NCBI RefSeq assembly: GCF_003586305.1
Contig: NZ_QXJI01000001.1
Coordinates: 868,001 to 932,000, forward strand
Source of the DNA: Cognatilysobacter tabacisoli
Lineage (GTDB): Bacteria > Pseudomonadota > Gammaproteobacteria > Xanthomonadales > Xanthomonadaceae
DNA length: 64,000 nt
Direction: 5' to 3'
Part shown: piece by piece, positions 1 to 8,953 of the stretch
Position numbering within the stretch: the stretch's first letter is position 1
Layout of the letters: every line of letters begins with the position of its first letter
Made by a program: the position numbers and the translations under genes
The notes under the pieces: model-generated
The model's input: the letters and a program-made list of their open reading frames with translations, nothing else
Told to the model about the DNA's origin: nothing
Databases searched by the model: none

Positions 1-962
1 ACGGAACGCGTCCAGTACTGCGCGCAGACCCACAGCGCCGCGGCGACGATATACCACGCCATCACTACACTGAATACGAAACCCGGACTGGTTTGCCGGA
101 TCAGCAGCATGAGCACGACCGACACCGCGGTCCAAGCCGCGTAACCCGTCGTGACCCGCGCGTGCCCCCCTGTCCGGGCCGCGAGCCGCTGGTAGGCGTG
201 CTGCACGTGCGCCGTCCACCACCGCTCCCGCCGGACGATACGCCGCAGCAATGTGAGGCCCGTGTCGACGAGGAACGCCGACAGCGGCAGCAAGAGCAGC
301 AACCAGCTCGTTGGATCGGCGCGGCCGGCGACCACGACCAGCGCGGCCACCGTCAGCCCCAGCGCGCCGCTGCCGACGTCGCCGAGGAAGATCCGCGCAC
401 GCGGGAGGTTGAACGGCAGGAATCCGGCCGCCGCGGCCAATAGGGCAAGGGCCAGCCAGGTCCAGGCGCCGCCGGTGGCCGCGGCCAGACCGGCCGCCAC
501 CACCGCGGCCTGCGTCGCCGCGATGCCGTCGATGCCGTCCATGAAGTTCCACGCATTCGTCAGCACCAGCACCGCCACGAACGCGGTGGCCGCCATCGCC
601 CCGCCTCCGCCGGTGGTCCAGACCGCACCGGCCAGCACGACGCCGGCCAGCGCATGCACCCCGAGCCGTGCCCGCGCCGACAGCGGGCGGTGGTCATCGA
701 CCCAGCCAACGCCCGCGACAAGAAGAAGCGACGCCAGGAACGCCGCGAGCAGCAAGGCGTCCTCCGGGAAGCGCGCGAGCAGAGCCGCGGCCGCCACGGC
801 CAGCGCAATCACCGCCCCCACCCCGCCGCCGCGAGGGGTCGGCACGCGATGGCTGCGACGCTCCCCGGGGTGGTCGAGCAGCTGCCGCTGGCGCGCGTAG
901 CCCAGCGCCAGCCACGTGCCGAGCACGCTGATCGCGAACAGGACCCCGCACCAGACCAGCAT
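1..962 (-). CDS. WecA/MraY-family glycosyl-1-phosphate transferase (3' end cut by window start)
   Basis: Integral membrane enzyme that would transfer a sugar-1-phosphate from a UDP-sugar to undecaprenyl phosphate, the first step of O-antigen or exopolysaccharide repeat assembly. The reading frame starts at ATG 962, two bases after the lapB stop codon, and stays open for 320 codons to the window edge. Family signatures are visible: the Asp-Asp motif VDDHRPLSAR near residue 88, NAWNFMDGIDGIA near 137, and FLGDVGSG near 190, plus about ten hydrophobic segments. The C-terminal HxxH-type element (THVQHAYQRL-like, 'AHVQHAYQRL') is present near residue 250. Position behind lapB, in the same direction, suggests co-transcription with the LPS-regulation genes. 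Which sugar it uses cannot be read from sequence. Confidence 0.85.
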   Translation of the reverse strand, partial: MLVWCGVLFAISVLGTWLALGYARQRQLLDHPGERRSHRVPTPRGGGVGAVIALAVAAAALLARFPEDALLLAAFLASLLLVAGVGWVDDHRPLSARARLGVHALAGVVLAGAVWTTGGGGAMAATAFVAVLVLTNAWNFMDGIDGIAATQAAVVAAGLAAATGGAWTWLALALLAAAAGFLPFNLPRARIFLGDVGSGALGLTVAALVVVAGRADPTSWLLLLLPLSAFLVDTGLTLLRRIVRRERWWTAHVQHAYQRLAARTGGHARVTTGYAAWTAVSVVLMLLIRQTSPGFVFSVVMAWYIVAAALWVCAQYWTRS

Positions 963-964
963 GC

Positions 965-2143
965 TCAGACGACGGCGTAGTTCAACAGCGGCTTCACGGT
1001 GCCCCACTCCTTGCAGCTGGGGCATTGCCAATGGTGGCTGCGCGCACCGAAGCCGCACCGGTTGCAGCGGTAGCTGGGATTGCGCACCAGCAGCTGATCG
1101 GTGATGTGCTTGAGGTCCTGCAGCGTGGCCATGGGGTCGGCGCCTTCGGCCAGCGTCAGGTCGATGAGCGCCGCTTCACCGCGCACCGACGGCCGGTCCT
1201 TGAGCTGACGCGCAAGGTAGGCGCGTGCCGCGGCAACGCCATCCTCGGCCTCGACCATGCGCGTCAGCGCGAGTACGGGCGCGATGCCGCGGTAGTGCTC
1301 GCACATTTCGGACAGGAACGCGCGCGCACCCGGCAGGTCGCCGGAGCGCTCATAGCAGGTCAGCAGCGACGGCAGTACTTCCGGCAGGTAGTCGGGATCG
1401 GCGCGGGCGACGCGCTCGAACGAGCGCACGGCGCCGGCATCGTTGCCGGCCTCGATCTCGATGCGACCTTCGATCATGCCCGCGCGCACCGAGTTGGCGT
1501 CGGCCTGGTAGGCGCGGGCGACGGCAGCACGCGCGGCGTCGACCTCCCCCGCCGCGCGATGGCGGTCCGCCAGTTCGCATTCGAACTGGGCGATCAGCTT
1601 GCCCATCGGTTCGCCGGTGACTTCCTCGAACCGTCGCGCATTCTCGATCGCCTTGTCCCAGTCGCGTTCCGACTGGTAGATGCCGATCAGGTGCCGCAGC
1701 GCCAGCGGCGCACGCACGTCGAGTTGGGCGAGGTCGCCGAACACCGTCTCGGCCCGGTCGAGCAGGCCAGAGCGCATGTAGTCCTCGCCCAGCGCCAGCA
1801 GCGCCTGGACCTTCTGCTGGTCGCTCAGTCCCGGCCGCTGGACCAGCGCCTGGTGCAGGCGGATCGCGCGGTCGACTTCGCCCCGGCGGCGGAACAGATG
1901 GCCGAGCGCAACCTGCGTCTCGAAGGTGTCCTTGTCGAGTTCGGCGATGTGCAGGAACAGCTCGATCGCCTTGTCGGGCTGCTCGTTGAGCAGATAGTTG
2001 AGTCCGCGGAAATAGGTCGTCGACAAGCGGCTGACCTGGGTATTGCTGTGGCGCTCGCCTCCGCGGCGGCCAATCACCCATCCGCTGACCGCGGCGAGCG
2101 GCAGCAGCAGGAAGAACCAGAACCACTCGTTGATGAAGGCCAT
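965..2143 (-). CDS. lapB: lipopolysaccharide assembly protein LapB (YciM)
   Basis: Inner-membrane-anchored TPR protein that, with LapA, controls LPS synthesis by promoting FtsH-dependent LpxC turnover (known for E. coli). 392 residues, close to the usual 389. An N-terminal membrane anchor occupies residues 8-24, several TPR helices follow, and the C-terminus carries the rubredoxin-like metal knuckle (CNRCG near 365 and CPSCKEWG near 379, i.e. four cysteines). It lies 4 bp downstream of lapA and is followed after 2 bp by the WecA-like gene, so it is the middle of an LPS-related operon. Family assignment is secure. Confidence 0.96.
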   Translation of the reverse strand: MAFINEWFWFFLLLPLAAVSGWVIGRRGGERHSNTQVSRLSTTYFRGLNYLLNEQPDKAIELFLHIAELDKDTFETQVALGHLFRRRGEVDRAIRLHQALVQRPGLSDQQKVQALLALGEDYMRSGLLDRAETVFGDLAQLDVRAPLALRHLIGIYQSERDWDKAIENARRFEEVTGEPMGKLIAQFECELADRHRAAGEVDAARAAVARAYQADANSVRAGMIEGRIEIEAGNDAGAVRSFERVARADPDYLPEVLPSLLTCYERSGDLPGARAFLSEMCEHYRGIAPVLALTRMVEAEDGVAAARAYLARQLKDRPSVRGEAALIDLTLAEGADPMATLQDLKHITDQLLVRNPSYRCNRCGFGARSHHWQCPSCKEWGTVKPLLNYAVV

Positions 2144-2147
2144 AGGA

Positions 2148-2408
2148 TCAGGCGCCAGGCGACGGGGGGGCGATGCGTTCGCGCTGCAGTCGCGCGATGC
2201 GACGGCGCAGCGGCAGCACCAGGCTTGCAGTAACGGCCAGACCGCCCAGCGCGACGCCGAGCAGCAGCGTCGTCAGCAGGGCCACGCCGAGCGTGGTGGG
2301 AATCAGGGCGAATCCGGCGTCGACGATCGTGGGCTGCCGGTTCAGTGCGCCGACGATGGCGCCCATCGCGACGAAGGCCACGGCGACGAGGAGTCGAAGC
2401 AAACGCAT
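2148..2408 (-). CDS. lapA: lipopolysaccharide assembly protein LapA (DUF1049)
   Basis: Small inner-membrane partner of LapB, 86 residues. Two hydrophobic segments (about residues 4-22 and 35-60) followed by a short basic, helical C-terminus (LRRRIARLQRER) match the LapA/DUF1049 architecture. I chose ATG 2408 because a GGAG sequence lies about seven bases upstream. An in-frame upstream start at 2501 would add 31 residues without family character and would overlap the ihfB stop. Order ihfB-lapA-lapB is the same as in E. coli. Confidence 0.9.
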   Translation of the reverse strand: MRLLRLLVAVAFVAMGAIVGALNRQPTIVDAGFALIPTTLGVALLTTLLLGVALGGLAVTASLVLPLRRRIARLQRERIAPPSPGA

Positions 2409-2476
2409 GGCATCTCCAGGAGGCCCCTCGGACCTGCCTAGCTTAACGGACATCAGGAAGGGTGAATCGGGTGGCA

Positions 2477-2493
2477 CGCCAGCGTCGCTGGCG
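2477..2493 (-). terminator. short hairpin just downstream of ihfB
   Basis: A perfect 7-bp inverted repeat (CGCCAGC / GCTGGCG, 3-nt loop) sits 4 bp beyond the ihfB stop codon. It lacks a T-run on the minus strand, so it may attenuate rather than terminate transcription into lapA. Confidence 0.35.
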
Positions 2494-2497
2494 GCGC

Positions 2498-2800
2498 TCA
2501 CTCGGCGTCGTCGCGCGGGATCACGTCGCTGACGCGCTCGCGCAGCTCCTTGCCCGGCTTGAAGTGTGGAACGTGCTTGCCCGGCAGCGCGACCGATTCG
2601 CCGGTCTTCGGATTGCGCCCGAGGCGCGGCGGACGGTAATGCAGGGAAAAACTGCCGAAGCCGCGGATCTCGATCCGCTCCCCGGTCGCGAGTGCGCCGC
2701 CCATCATTTCGAGCAGGGCCTTCACCGCGAGATCCACGTCCTCGCCCTTCAGGTGGGCCTGACGCTGCGACAGGATCTCGATCAGTTCGGACTTGGTCAT
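2498..2800 (-). CDS. ihfB: integration host factor subunit beta
   Basis: DNA-bending nucleoid protein that pairs with IHF-alpha. 100 residues, the normal size for the beta subunit. It has the HU/IHF fold signature: N-terminal [11 protein letters not shown], the beta-arm motif [26 protein letters not shown] (residues 43-68, containing the intercalating Pro region), and C-terminal [11 protein letters not shown]. The gene follows rpsA in the same direction, as in most gammaproteobacteria, with a strong hairpin in the 121-bp gap. Confidence 0.97.
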   Translation of the reverse strand: MTKSELIEILSQRQAHLKGEDVDLAVKALLEMMGGALATGERIEIRGFGSFSLHYRPPRLGRNPKTGESVALPGKHVPHFKPGKELRERVSDVIPRDDAE

Positions 2801-2866
2801 GGGCGAAACGCGGGATGCTCGCTACGGACGGTGGGTGTTGCAGACGCGGAATCGGTGGCGCAAATG

Positions 2867-2898
2867 GAAGGCGACCCGGCCGAAGCCGGGCCGCCTTC
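2867..2898 (-). terminator. rpsA-ihfB intergenic hairpin
   Basis: A 14-bp stem with one G-T wobble and a 4-nt loop (CGAA on the plus strand) lies between the rpsA stop codon and ihfB. On the minus strand it is followed by CATTTG, only a weak T-run. It probably gives partial termination, separating high ribosomal-protein expression from ihfB. Confidence 0.6.
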
Positions 2899-2921
2899 GA
2901 AGGCGCTGCGAGCCGGGGCGA

Positions 2922-4610
2922 TTACTCGCCCTTGCTGCCCAGCTGCTCGCGCAGGAGCGCGCCCAGCTTGGTCGTGCCGCTGGCGGCGTCCGAGGTCTGG
3001 CGGTTGTAGTCGGCCAGGGCCTCCTGCTGCTCCGCTTCGTCCTTCGCCTTGATCGACAGCTGCATGCTGCGGCCCTTGCGATCGTTGCCGATGATCTTGG
3101 CTTCGATTTCCTGGCCGATCTTCAGGTGGTGCGAGGCGTCGTCGACGCGCTCCTTGGCGATGTCGCGGGCGGCCACGTAGCCCTCCACGCCGCCCTCGAG
3201 CTCGACCACGGCGCCCTTGGCGTCGACTTCCTTGACGATGCCCTTGACGATCGAGCCCTTCGCGTTGGACGCGACGTACTGGCCCATCGGGTCCTGCTCG
3301 AGCTGCTTGACGCCCAGGCTGATGCGCTCGCGCTCCGGATCGACCGCCAGCACGACGGCCTCGAGCGTGTCGCCCTTCTTGAAGTTGCGGACCATGTCCT
3401 CGCCGGTGGTGCTCCAGCTGAGGTCGGACAGGTGCACCAGACCGTCGATGCCGCCGTCCAGGCCGATGAAGATGCCGAAGTCGGTGATCGACTTGATCTG
3501 GCCTTCGACCTTGTCGCCCTTCTTGTGGATGGCCGCGAAGGTCTCCCACGGGTTGGACGACACCTGCTTCATGCCCAGCGAGATGCGGCGACGCTCCTCG
3601 TCGACATCCAGGACCATGACCTGCACTTCGTCGCCGACCTGCACGATCTTCGACGGGTTGACGTTCTTGTTCGTCCAGTCCATCTCGGAGACGTGCACCA
3701 GGCCTTCGACGCCCGGCTCGATCTCGACGAACGCGCCGTAGTCGGTGACGTTGGAAACCTTGCCGAACACGCGGGTGTTGGCCGGGTAGCGGCGGGCGAT
3801 GTTGTCCCACGGATCCTCGCCCAGCTGCTTGAGGCCGAGGCTGACGCGGTTGCGCTCGCGGTCGTACTTGAGCACGCGGACGTCGAGCTCCTGGCCGACT
3901 TCGACCACTTCGCTCGGATGGCGCACGCGCTTCCACGCCATGTCGGTGATGTGCAGCAGACCATCGATGCCGCCGAGGTCGACGAACGCACCGTAATCGG
4001 TGAGGTTCTTGACGACGCCCTTCAGGATCGCGCCTTCCTGCAGCTTCTCCATCAGCTGCTCGCGCTCGACGCTGTACTCGCTCTCAACCACCGCACGGCG
4101 GGAGACGACGATGTTGTTGCGCTTGCGGTCGAGCTTGATGAGCTTGAACTCGAGTTCCTTGCCCTCGAGGTAGGCCGAGTCGCGGACCGGGCGCACGTCG
4201 ACCAGGGAGCCCGGCAGGAAGCCGCGCACGTCCTTGATGTCGACGGTGAAGCCGCCCTTGACCTTGCCGCTGATGCGGCCGGTGATGGTCTCGTTCTTCT
4301 CGAGCGCCTGCTCGAGCTCGTCCCACACCATCGCGCGCTTGGCCTTCTCGCGCGAGAGCACGGTCTCGCCGAAGCCGTTCTCGATCGAGTCGAGGGCGAC
4401 CTTGACTTCGTCGCCCACGCCCACGTCGATCTCGCCGGCGTCGTTCCGGAACTGTTCGATCGGCACGATGCCTTCGGACTTCAGGCCGGCGTTGATCACC
4501 ACCACGTCGCCGCGGACTTCCACGACGATGCCGGTGACGATGGCGCCCGGCTTCAGCTTGGCCAGATTGGTCTGGCTTTGTTCGAACAGCTCGGCAAATG
4601 ATTCGGTCAT
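2922..4610 (-). CDS. rpsA: 30S ribosomal protein bS1
   Basis: mRNA-binding ribosomal protein needed to load structured transcripts on the 30S subunit. 562 residues, against 557 in E. coli. Six S1 repeats are recognisable by their recurring GxVxxxxDYGAFV/GFTVD and VG(D/Q)EV motifs. I start it at ATG 4610 ([12 protein letters not shown]), the conserved N-terminus; the longer frame to 4664 adds 18 non-conserved residues. The C-terminus ends in a short tail containing the sequence [14 protein letters not shown]. The 183-bp gap to cmk upstream contains a small hairpin (4657-4672) and is likely to hold the rpsA promoter and leader; I cannot resolve a convincing -35/-10 pair there. Confidence 0.97.
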   Translation of the reverse strand: MTESFAELFEQSQTNLAKLKPGAIVTGIVVEVRGDVVVINAGLKSEGIVPIEQFRNDAGEIDVGVGDEVKVALDSIENGFGETVLSREKAKRAMVWDELEQALEKNETITGRISGKVKGGFTVDIKDVRGFLPGSLVDVRPVRDSAYLEGKELEFKLIKLDRKRNNIVVSRRAVVESEYSVEREQLMEKLQEGAILKGVVKNLTDYGAFVDLGGIDGLLHITDMAWKRVRHPSEVVEVGQELDVRVLKYDRERNRVSLGLKQLGEDPWDNIARRYPANTRVFGKVSNVTDYGAFVEIEPGVEGLVHVSEMDWTNKNVNPSKIVQVGDEVQVMVLDVDEERRRISLGMKQVSSNPWETFAAIHKKGDKVEGQIKSITDFGIFIGLDGGIDGLVHLSDLSWSTTGEDMVRNFKKGDTLEAVVLAVDPERERISLGVKQLEQDPMGQYVASNAKGSIVKGIVKEVDAKGAVVELEGGVEGYVAARDIAKERVDDASHHLKIGQEIEAKIIGNDRKGRSMQLSIKAKDEAEQQEALADYNRQTSDAASGTTKLGALLREQLGSKGE

Positions 4611-4793
4611 TGGAGTATTACTCGGTTGAACACACGGGCCGCACCGGCTGTCATGTCCGTCCACCGGGACGGCTCAAGCAGCACGTGGTCGACCCACCCG
4701 TCGATGTGGCGCCGTGACGCGCGCCATGTGTTGTTGGTGGATACCGTCCGCGGGATTGCGGATCGGGCCTTGCCTGCCGCGGTGGACGCTCGA

Positions 4794-5483
4794 TCAGCGG
4801 GCCGGCAACAGCGCCAGCACGCGATCGACGACCTCGTCGATACCCAGGCCGGTGGTGTCGATGCGCACGGCGTCTTCGGCCGGTCGCAGCGGTGCCACCG
4901 CGCGCTGGGCGTCGCGGGCGTCGCGGGCGAGAATCTCCCGCAGCAGACCCGCCAATGTAACGGAAACCCCTTTTTCCATCAACTGCTTATAGCGTCTTTC
5001 GGCCCGTTCCTCGGCGCTGGCGGTCAAGAACACCTTATGGGCGGCGTCAGGGAAGATGACGGTCCCCATGTCGCGGCCGTCGGCCACGAGCCCCGGCGGC
5101 TGGCGGAAAGCGCGCTGGCGCTCCTTAAGCGCCGAGCGGACCTCCGGGATGGCGGCAATCGCCGACGCGGCGGCCCCTGCCGTTTCGGTCCGCAGTTCGT
5201 CGGTGGCGTCGATGCCGTCCACCAGGACCCGCAGCTCGCCATTGGGGGCGTCCCGGAAGCCGATCTCGGTGTCGAAGGTGCAGCGCACGACCGCGGACGA
5301 ATCGGCCAGGTCGACGTCGGCCCAGCCGGCCGCGACGCCGATCGCCCGGTACAGCGCGCCGGAGTCGAGGTAATGCCAGCCGAGGCGGTCGGCGACGCGG
5401 CGGCTGATGGTGCCCTTGCCGGAGCCGGAGGGTCCGTCGATGGTCAGGACGGGGACGGAACTGGAGGTGTGGGTGCTGTTCAT
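4794..5483 (-). CDS. cmk: cytidylate kinase
   Basis: Phosphorylates CMP and dCMP to the diphosphates with ATP. 229 residues. The P-loop GPSGSGKG is at residues 14-21, followed by the [14 protein letters not shown] nucleotide-binding element and the [13 protein letters not shown] motif near 127, all typical of Cmk. Start ATG 5483 gives the standard N-terminus; the open frame continues 26 codons further upstream but without conserved sequence. The cmk-rpsA order is widely conserved. Confidence 0.96.
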   Translation of the reverse strand: MNSTHTSSSVPVLTIDGPSGSGKGTISRRVADRLGWHYLDSGALYRAIGVAAGWADVDLADSSAVVRCTFDTEIGFRDAPNGELRVLVDGIDATDELRTETAGAAASAIAAIPEVRSALKERQRAFRQPPGLVADGRDMGTVIFPDAAHKVFLTASAEERAERRYKQLMEKGVSVTLAGLLREILARDARDAQRAVAPLRPAEDAVRIDTTGLGIDEVVDRVLALLPAR

Positions 5484-5561
5484 TCCCACATTATGCGGGG
5501 TGGCATGCCGCTCCCCGCGGCGGTCCGACCGCCCGGCCGCCCACCTTCTCCACGCAACCAC

Positions 5562-5591
5562 TTGATCGAACGGGAAAATGACGGCTACAAT
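5562..5591 (+). promoter_or_regulatory. sigma-70-type promoter for rpmJ
   Basis: TTGATC (5562-5567), an 18-bp spacer and TACAAT (5586-5591) lie about 40 bp upstream of the rpmJ start. Both hexamers match four or five of six consensus positions. Prediction by eye only. Confidence 0.55.
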
Positions 5592-5631
5592 CGCGGGCTA
5601 ACTTTTCCTCTTCCCGTTTTCGAGGTCTGTC

Positions 5632-5757
5632 ATGAAGGTCCTGTCCTCCCTGAAGTCGGCGAAGGCCCGCCACCGCGACTGCAAGGTCGTCCGCCGTCGT
5701 GGCAAGGTCTTCGTGATCTGCAAGTCGAACCCGCGTTTCAAGGCGCGCCAGCGCTGA
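5632..5757 (+). CDS. rpmJ: 50S ribosomal protein bL36, zinc-free (YkgO-type) form
   Basis: 41-residue ribosomal protein beginning [17 protein letters not shown] and ending NPRFKARQR. In zinc-binding bL36 the ligands are three cysteines and a histidine. Here only Cys17 and Cys30 remain: the first cysteine is replaced within AKARHRDC, and KSNPRFK replaces the final ligand region, exactly as in the E. coli YkgO (C-minus) form. It has its own promoter, a GAGG ribosome binding site, and a terminator, so it is a monocistronic unit divergent from cmk. Whether a zinc-binding copy exists elsewhere cannot be seen here. Confidence 0.93.
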   Translation: MKVLSSLKSAKARHRDCKVVRRRGKVFVICKSNPRFKARQR

Positions 5758-5794
5758 GTAGCGGCGGCGCCCGGTTTTCCGGGCTGCATCGACC

Positions 5795-5818
5795 GAAGGC
5801 CGCCGCAAGGCGGCCTTC
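5795..5818 (+). terminator. terminator of rpmJ
   Basis: Perfect 10-bp stem (GAAGGCCGCC / GGCGGCCTTC) with a GCAA tetraloop, 37 bp after the rpmJ stop codon. A short pyrimidine stretch follows. Confidence 0.75.
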
Positions 5819-5912
5819 TGCATTGCCGGTCCCGCAAAACGTGACGGCCGCGTGGTGCCCTGCGTTGCAGGGTTGTGCCTACAATCGCCCGTCCACTGGG
5901 GAGTGACACGCC

Positions 5913-6257
5913 ATGAAAGCCCGTTCGATCAAAACCGCCATCGCTGCCGCTCCGCTGTTCGCCCTGCTGGCCGTCGCGGGCCTCGCGTCCGCCGACACGC
6001 TGCTGATCGAGCGCGTGCAGGAGGAGAACCGCGCCGCCATGCCGACCCGCGGCCTGTCGATGGCCCAGGTCGAGTCGCGCTACGGCGCGCCGACCGAGCG
6101 CCTCGACCCGCGTGGCGGCCAGAAGCGCCAGTGGCCGCAGATCAACCGCTGGGTCTATCCGGCCTTCACCGTGTACTTCGAGAAGAACAAGGTGATCGAC
6201 GTGGTCGCCAACAAGGCCGGCGCCGAAGAGATCGGACCGAAGCCGCCCGTTCGCTAG
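5913..6257 (+). CDS. small exported protein with a BamE/SmpA-like fold
   Basis: 114 residues. A cleavable signal peptide is clear (basic start, hydrophobic core about 9-24, predicted cut after ALASA near residue 27). There is no lipobox cysteine, so the product should be periplasmic. The segment GLSMAQVESRYGAP (residues 47-60) resembles the helix-turn element of SmpA/OmlA (BamE-like) domains, and the C-terminal WVYPAFTVYFEKNKVIDVV reads as two beta strands, as in that family. It lies 7 bp before aguA and could be co-transcribed with it, but no functional link is known to me. Function unknown. Confidence 0.75.
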   Translation: MKARSIKTAIAAAPLFALLAVAGLASADTLLIERVQEENRAAMPTRGLSMAQVESRYGAPTERLDPRGGQKRQWPQINRWVYPAFTVYFEKNKVIDVVANKAGAEEIGPKPPVR

Positions 6258-6264
6258 GAATTCG

Positions 6265-7299
6265 ATGAATCACGATGTCCTGCGCTTCCCCGCGGAGTGG
6301 GAGCCCCAGTCCGCGGTCCTGATTGCGTGGCCGCATGCCGACACCGACTGGGCCGAGCGCCTCGGTGAGGTCGAAGACACCTACATCGCCCTGGTCGGGG
6401 CGATCACCCGGCTCGAACCGGTCCTGATCTGCGTTGCGGACGACGACGTCGAGGCCTACGCCCGCGCGCGCCTGTCGTCCGCGCGTGTCGACATGGGCCG
6501 GGTCACCTTCGTCCCGCTCGCCTACGACGACACCTGGCTGCGCGACTCCGGCCCGATCACCCTGCGCCAGGGTGCGTCCTTCCGCCTGCTCGATTTCCGC
6601 TTCACCGGCTGGGGCGGCAAGTTCGACGCGAGCCTCGACGACCGCCTCGTCGAGGGGCTCGACGGATTGAACCTGTTTGCAAATAGTGTGCGGCAAAGCA
6701 TTGATTTTGCTTTGGAAGGCGGCGCCATCGAAACCGACGGCGCCGGCACGCTGCTGACCACGTGGCAGTGCCTGCATGAGCGCCATCCCCAGCTGTCCCG
6801 CGACGAGCTGACCGCCAAACTGTCGGGCTGGCTCAAGCAGGACCGCGTGCTGTGGCTGGATCACGGCTACCTCGAGGGCGACGACACCGACGCCCACGTC
6901 GACACGCTCGCCCGGTTCGCGGGCCCGGACGCCATCACCTTCCAGTCGTGCGACGACCCGGACGATTCGCACCATGCCGAGCTGCAGGCAATGGCCGACG
7001 AGATCGCGGCGCTGCGCACCGCGGACGGGCAGCCCTACCGGCTGTTCCCGCTGCCGTGGCCCCAGCCCATCGTCGACGAGGGGCGCCGGCTCGCGGCCAG
7101 CTACGCCAACTTCCTGATCGTCAACGGCGCGGTCTTGATGCCGGCCTATGGCGACCCCGCCGATGCGCGCGCTCAGGCGGTCCTTGCCGAGGCCTTCCCC
7201 GACCGCGAAGTCGTCGCGGTGCCGTGCCGGTCACTGATCTGGCAGAACGGCAGCCTCCACTGCATCACGATGCAGCTGCCCGCGGGCCTCGTCGCCTGA
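6265..7299 (+). CDS. aguA: agmatine deiminase
   Basis: Hydrolyses agmatine to N-carbamoylputrescine and ammonia, the first step of the arginine-decarboxylase route to putrescine. 344 residues, the family size. It has the guanidino-group-modifying fold with the substrate loop DDTWLRDSGP (about 92-101), the catalytic histidine in DTDAHVDTL (His211) and the catalytic cysteine in GSLHCITM (Cys333). The next gene encodes the following enzyme of the pathway, which supports agmatine rather than peptidyl-arginine as substrate. Confidence 0.95.
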   Translation: MNHDVLRFPAEWEPQSAVLIAWPHADTDWAERLGEVEDTYIALVGAITRLEPVLICVADDDVEAYARARLSSARVDMGRVTFVPLAYDDTWLRDSGPITLRQGASFRLLDFRFTGWGGKFDASLDDRLVEGLDGLNLFANSVRQSIDFALEGGAIETDGAGTLLTTWQCLHERHPQLSRDELTAKLSGWLKQDRVLWLDHGYLEGDDTDAHVDTLARFAGPDAITFQSCDDPDDSHHAELQAMADEIAALRTADGQPYRLFPLPWPQPIVDEGRRLAASYANFLIVNGAVLMPAYGDPADARAQAVLAEAFPDREVVAVPCRSLIWQNGSLHCITMQLPAGLVA

Positions 7300-7463
7300 G
7301 CGCAGCTCCAGGCCTCGCCGGGACGCCCACGTCGGCAGGACGTCAACTGTGGAATCCGCCCGCGCGGTGACCGGATGTTCGCGCGCCACACCTAGAATAT
7401 GGGCGGTCGATCTTCGCCCGTCGCGGCCATGTGCCGCCTCGCTTCCCCGTGCCCGGATGCCCC

Positions 7464-8354
7464 ATGCCCAACCAGACCACCCTGCCCGTCGCGCTGATCC
7501 AGGAATGCAACCACGGTGACGCCGACGCCAACCTCGCGGTGATCGAGCAGCGCGTCGCCGAGGCCGCCAAGCGCGGCGCGCGGCTGGTGCTGCTGCAGGA
7601 GCTGCACAACGGCGCGTACTTCTGCCAGCACGAGTCAGTGGACGAGTTCGATCGCGCCGAAACGATCCCGGGGCCGAGCACCGAGCGCCTCGGCCAGCTC
7701 GCGCGCCAGCACGGCGTCGTGCTGGTGAGCTCCCTGTTCGAGAAGCGCGCCACCGGCCTGTACCACAACACTGCGGTGGTGTTCGACAAGGACGGTTCGA
7801 CCGCGGGCAAGTACCGCAAGATGCACATCCCGGACGATCCGGGCTTCTACGAGAAGTTCTACTTCACTCCCGGCGACCTGGGCTTCGAACCGATCCAGAC
7901 CTCGGTCGGACGGCTCGGCCTGATGGTGTGCTGGGACCAGTGGTACCCCGAGGGCGCGCGGCTGATGGCGCTGGCCGGCGCGGACCTGCTGCTGTACCCG
8001 ACCGCGATCGGCTGGGACCCGGACGACGCGCAGGACGAGAAAGTCCGCCAGCGCGGAGCGTGGATCCTCAGCCACCGCGGCCATGCCGTCGCAAACGGCC
8101 TACCGGTGCTGAGCTGCAACCGCGTCGGGCACGAGGCCTCGCCGCTGGGCACGTCGGGCATCCGCTTCTGGGGCTCGAGCCACGTGCTCGGCCCGCAGGG
8201 CGAGTTCCTCGCCGAAGCCGGCACCGACGAGCCGGAGATCCTGATGGCCGAGGTCGACATGCAGCGCAGCGAACACGTGCGCCGCATCTGGCCGTTCCTG
8301 CGCGACCGCCGCATCGACGCCTACGCCGACCTGCTCAAGCGCTACCGTGACTGA
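7464..8354 (+). CDS. aguB: N-carbamoylputrescine amidase
   Basis: Nitrilase-superfamily amidase that converts N-carbamoylputrescine to putrescine, CO2 and ammonia. 296 residues from ATG 7464, which gives the conserved start TLPVALIQ; an upstream in-frame start at 7431 adds 11 residues. The Glu-Lys-Cys triad is visible: Glu46 (LLQELHNG), Lys119 (YRKMHIPDD) and Cys156 (MVCWDQWYPE). The last eight bases overlap the downstream acetyltransferase gene. A 164-bp gap follows aguA and contains a possible TAGAAT -10 element near 7393, so it may have its own promoter. Confidence 0.95.
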   Translation: MPNQTTLPVALIQECNHGDADANLAVIEQRVAEAAKRGARLVLLQELHNGAYFCQHESVDEFDRAETIPGPSTERLGQLARQHGVVLVSSLFEKRATGLYHNTAVVFDKDGSTAGKYRKMHIPDDPGFYEKFYFTPGDLGFEPIQTSVGRLGLMVCWDQWYPEGARLMALAGADLLLYPTAIGWDPDDAQDEKVRQRGAWILSHRGHAVANGLPVLSCNRVGHEASPLGTSGIRFWGSSHVLGPQGEFLAEAGTDEPEILMAEVDMQRSEHVRRIWPFLRDRRIDAYADLLKRYRD

Positions 8355-8892
8355 CGCGCCGCGGTCGCCGGTGATCGTCCGTGCCGCCGGCGTGGACGAC
8401 CTGCCGGCGATCACCGCGCTGTACGCACGCGAGGTCGCCGAAGGCGTCGCCACGTACGAAACCCAGGCGCCCGATGCGACCACCATGGCGGAGCGCTGGC
8501 GCGCGATCACGGCGCAGGGCTACCCCTACCTGGTGGCCGAGCTCGATGGACGGCTCGCCGGGTACGCCTATGCGAGCAGCTACCGCACGCGCGCCGGCTA
8601 TCGTTGGACCGTCGAGGACACGGTTTATGTCGATGCCGGGTGCACCGGACGTGGCGTCGGCCGGGCGCTGCTGGAGGCGTTGATCCGGGCCTGCGAAGCG
8701 CTCGGCTACCGGCAGATGATCGCGGTCGTCGGCGACCGGCATAACGCCGCGTCGATCGCATTGCATAAGCGCCACGGGTTCCACATCGTCGGCACCTTCG
8801 AGGGGATCGGCTGGAAGCACGGTCGATGGCTCGATGGCGTGCAGATGCAGCGCGCCCTGGGTGATGGCGCCGCGTCAGAGCCGACGGCCTAA
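8347..8892 (+). CDS. GNAT N-acetyltransferase, phosphinothricin-acetyltransferase-like
   Basis: 181 residues starting at GTG 8347, which overlaps the end of aguB by eight bases, so translation is likely coupled. Acetyl-CoA-binding motif A is visible as VYVDAGCTGRGVGRALLEAL (about 94-113), preceded by the VATYET and VEDTVYVD elements and followed by NAASIALHKRHGFHIVGTFEGIGWKHGRWLDGV, which is characteristic of the PAT/MddA/ArsN subgroup acting on glutamate-like amino groups. Known relatives acetylate phosphinothricin, methionine sulfoximine or arsenical mimics. The overlap with aguB raises the possibility that the real substrate is a polyamine or related amine; this is inference. Confidence 0.85.
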   Translation: MTDAPRSPVIVRAAGVDDLPAITALYAREVAEGVATYETQAPDATTMAERWRAITAQGYPYLVAELDGRLAGYAYASSYRTRAGYRWTVEDTVYVDAGCTGRGVGRALLEALIRACEALGYRQMIAVVGDRHNAASIALHKRHGFHIVGTFEGIGWKHGRWLDGVQMQRALGDGAASEPTA

Positions 8893-8911
8893 GAAATTAA
8901 GCGCCCGACGA

Positions 8912-8938
8912 ACGGTCGCTCTATTTTCGAACGACCGT
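8912..8938. promoter_or_regulatory. palindromic operator upstream of the TetR gene
   Basis: The perfect inverted repeat ACGGTCG (8912-8918) / CGACCGT (8932-8938) flanks an A/T-richer centre 16-42 bp upstream of the regulator start. The two halves also share the element CGAACG. Such a palindrome in front of a TetR gene is the usual autoregulatory operator. Confidence 0.6.
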
Positions 8939-8953
8939 GCTAATTTTCGCCGC

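Noticed and set aside
2793-4601. 602-codon open frame on the plus strand opposite rpsA
   Set aside because: A shadow of S1 codon bias in GC-rich DNA. Its translation is repetitive because S1 is repetitive, and it has no conserved motif or ribosome binding site.
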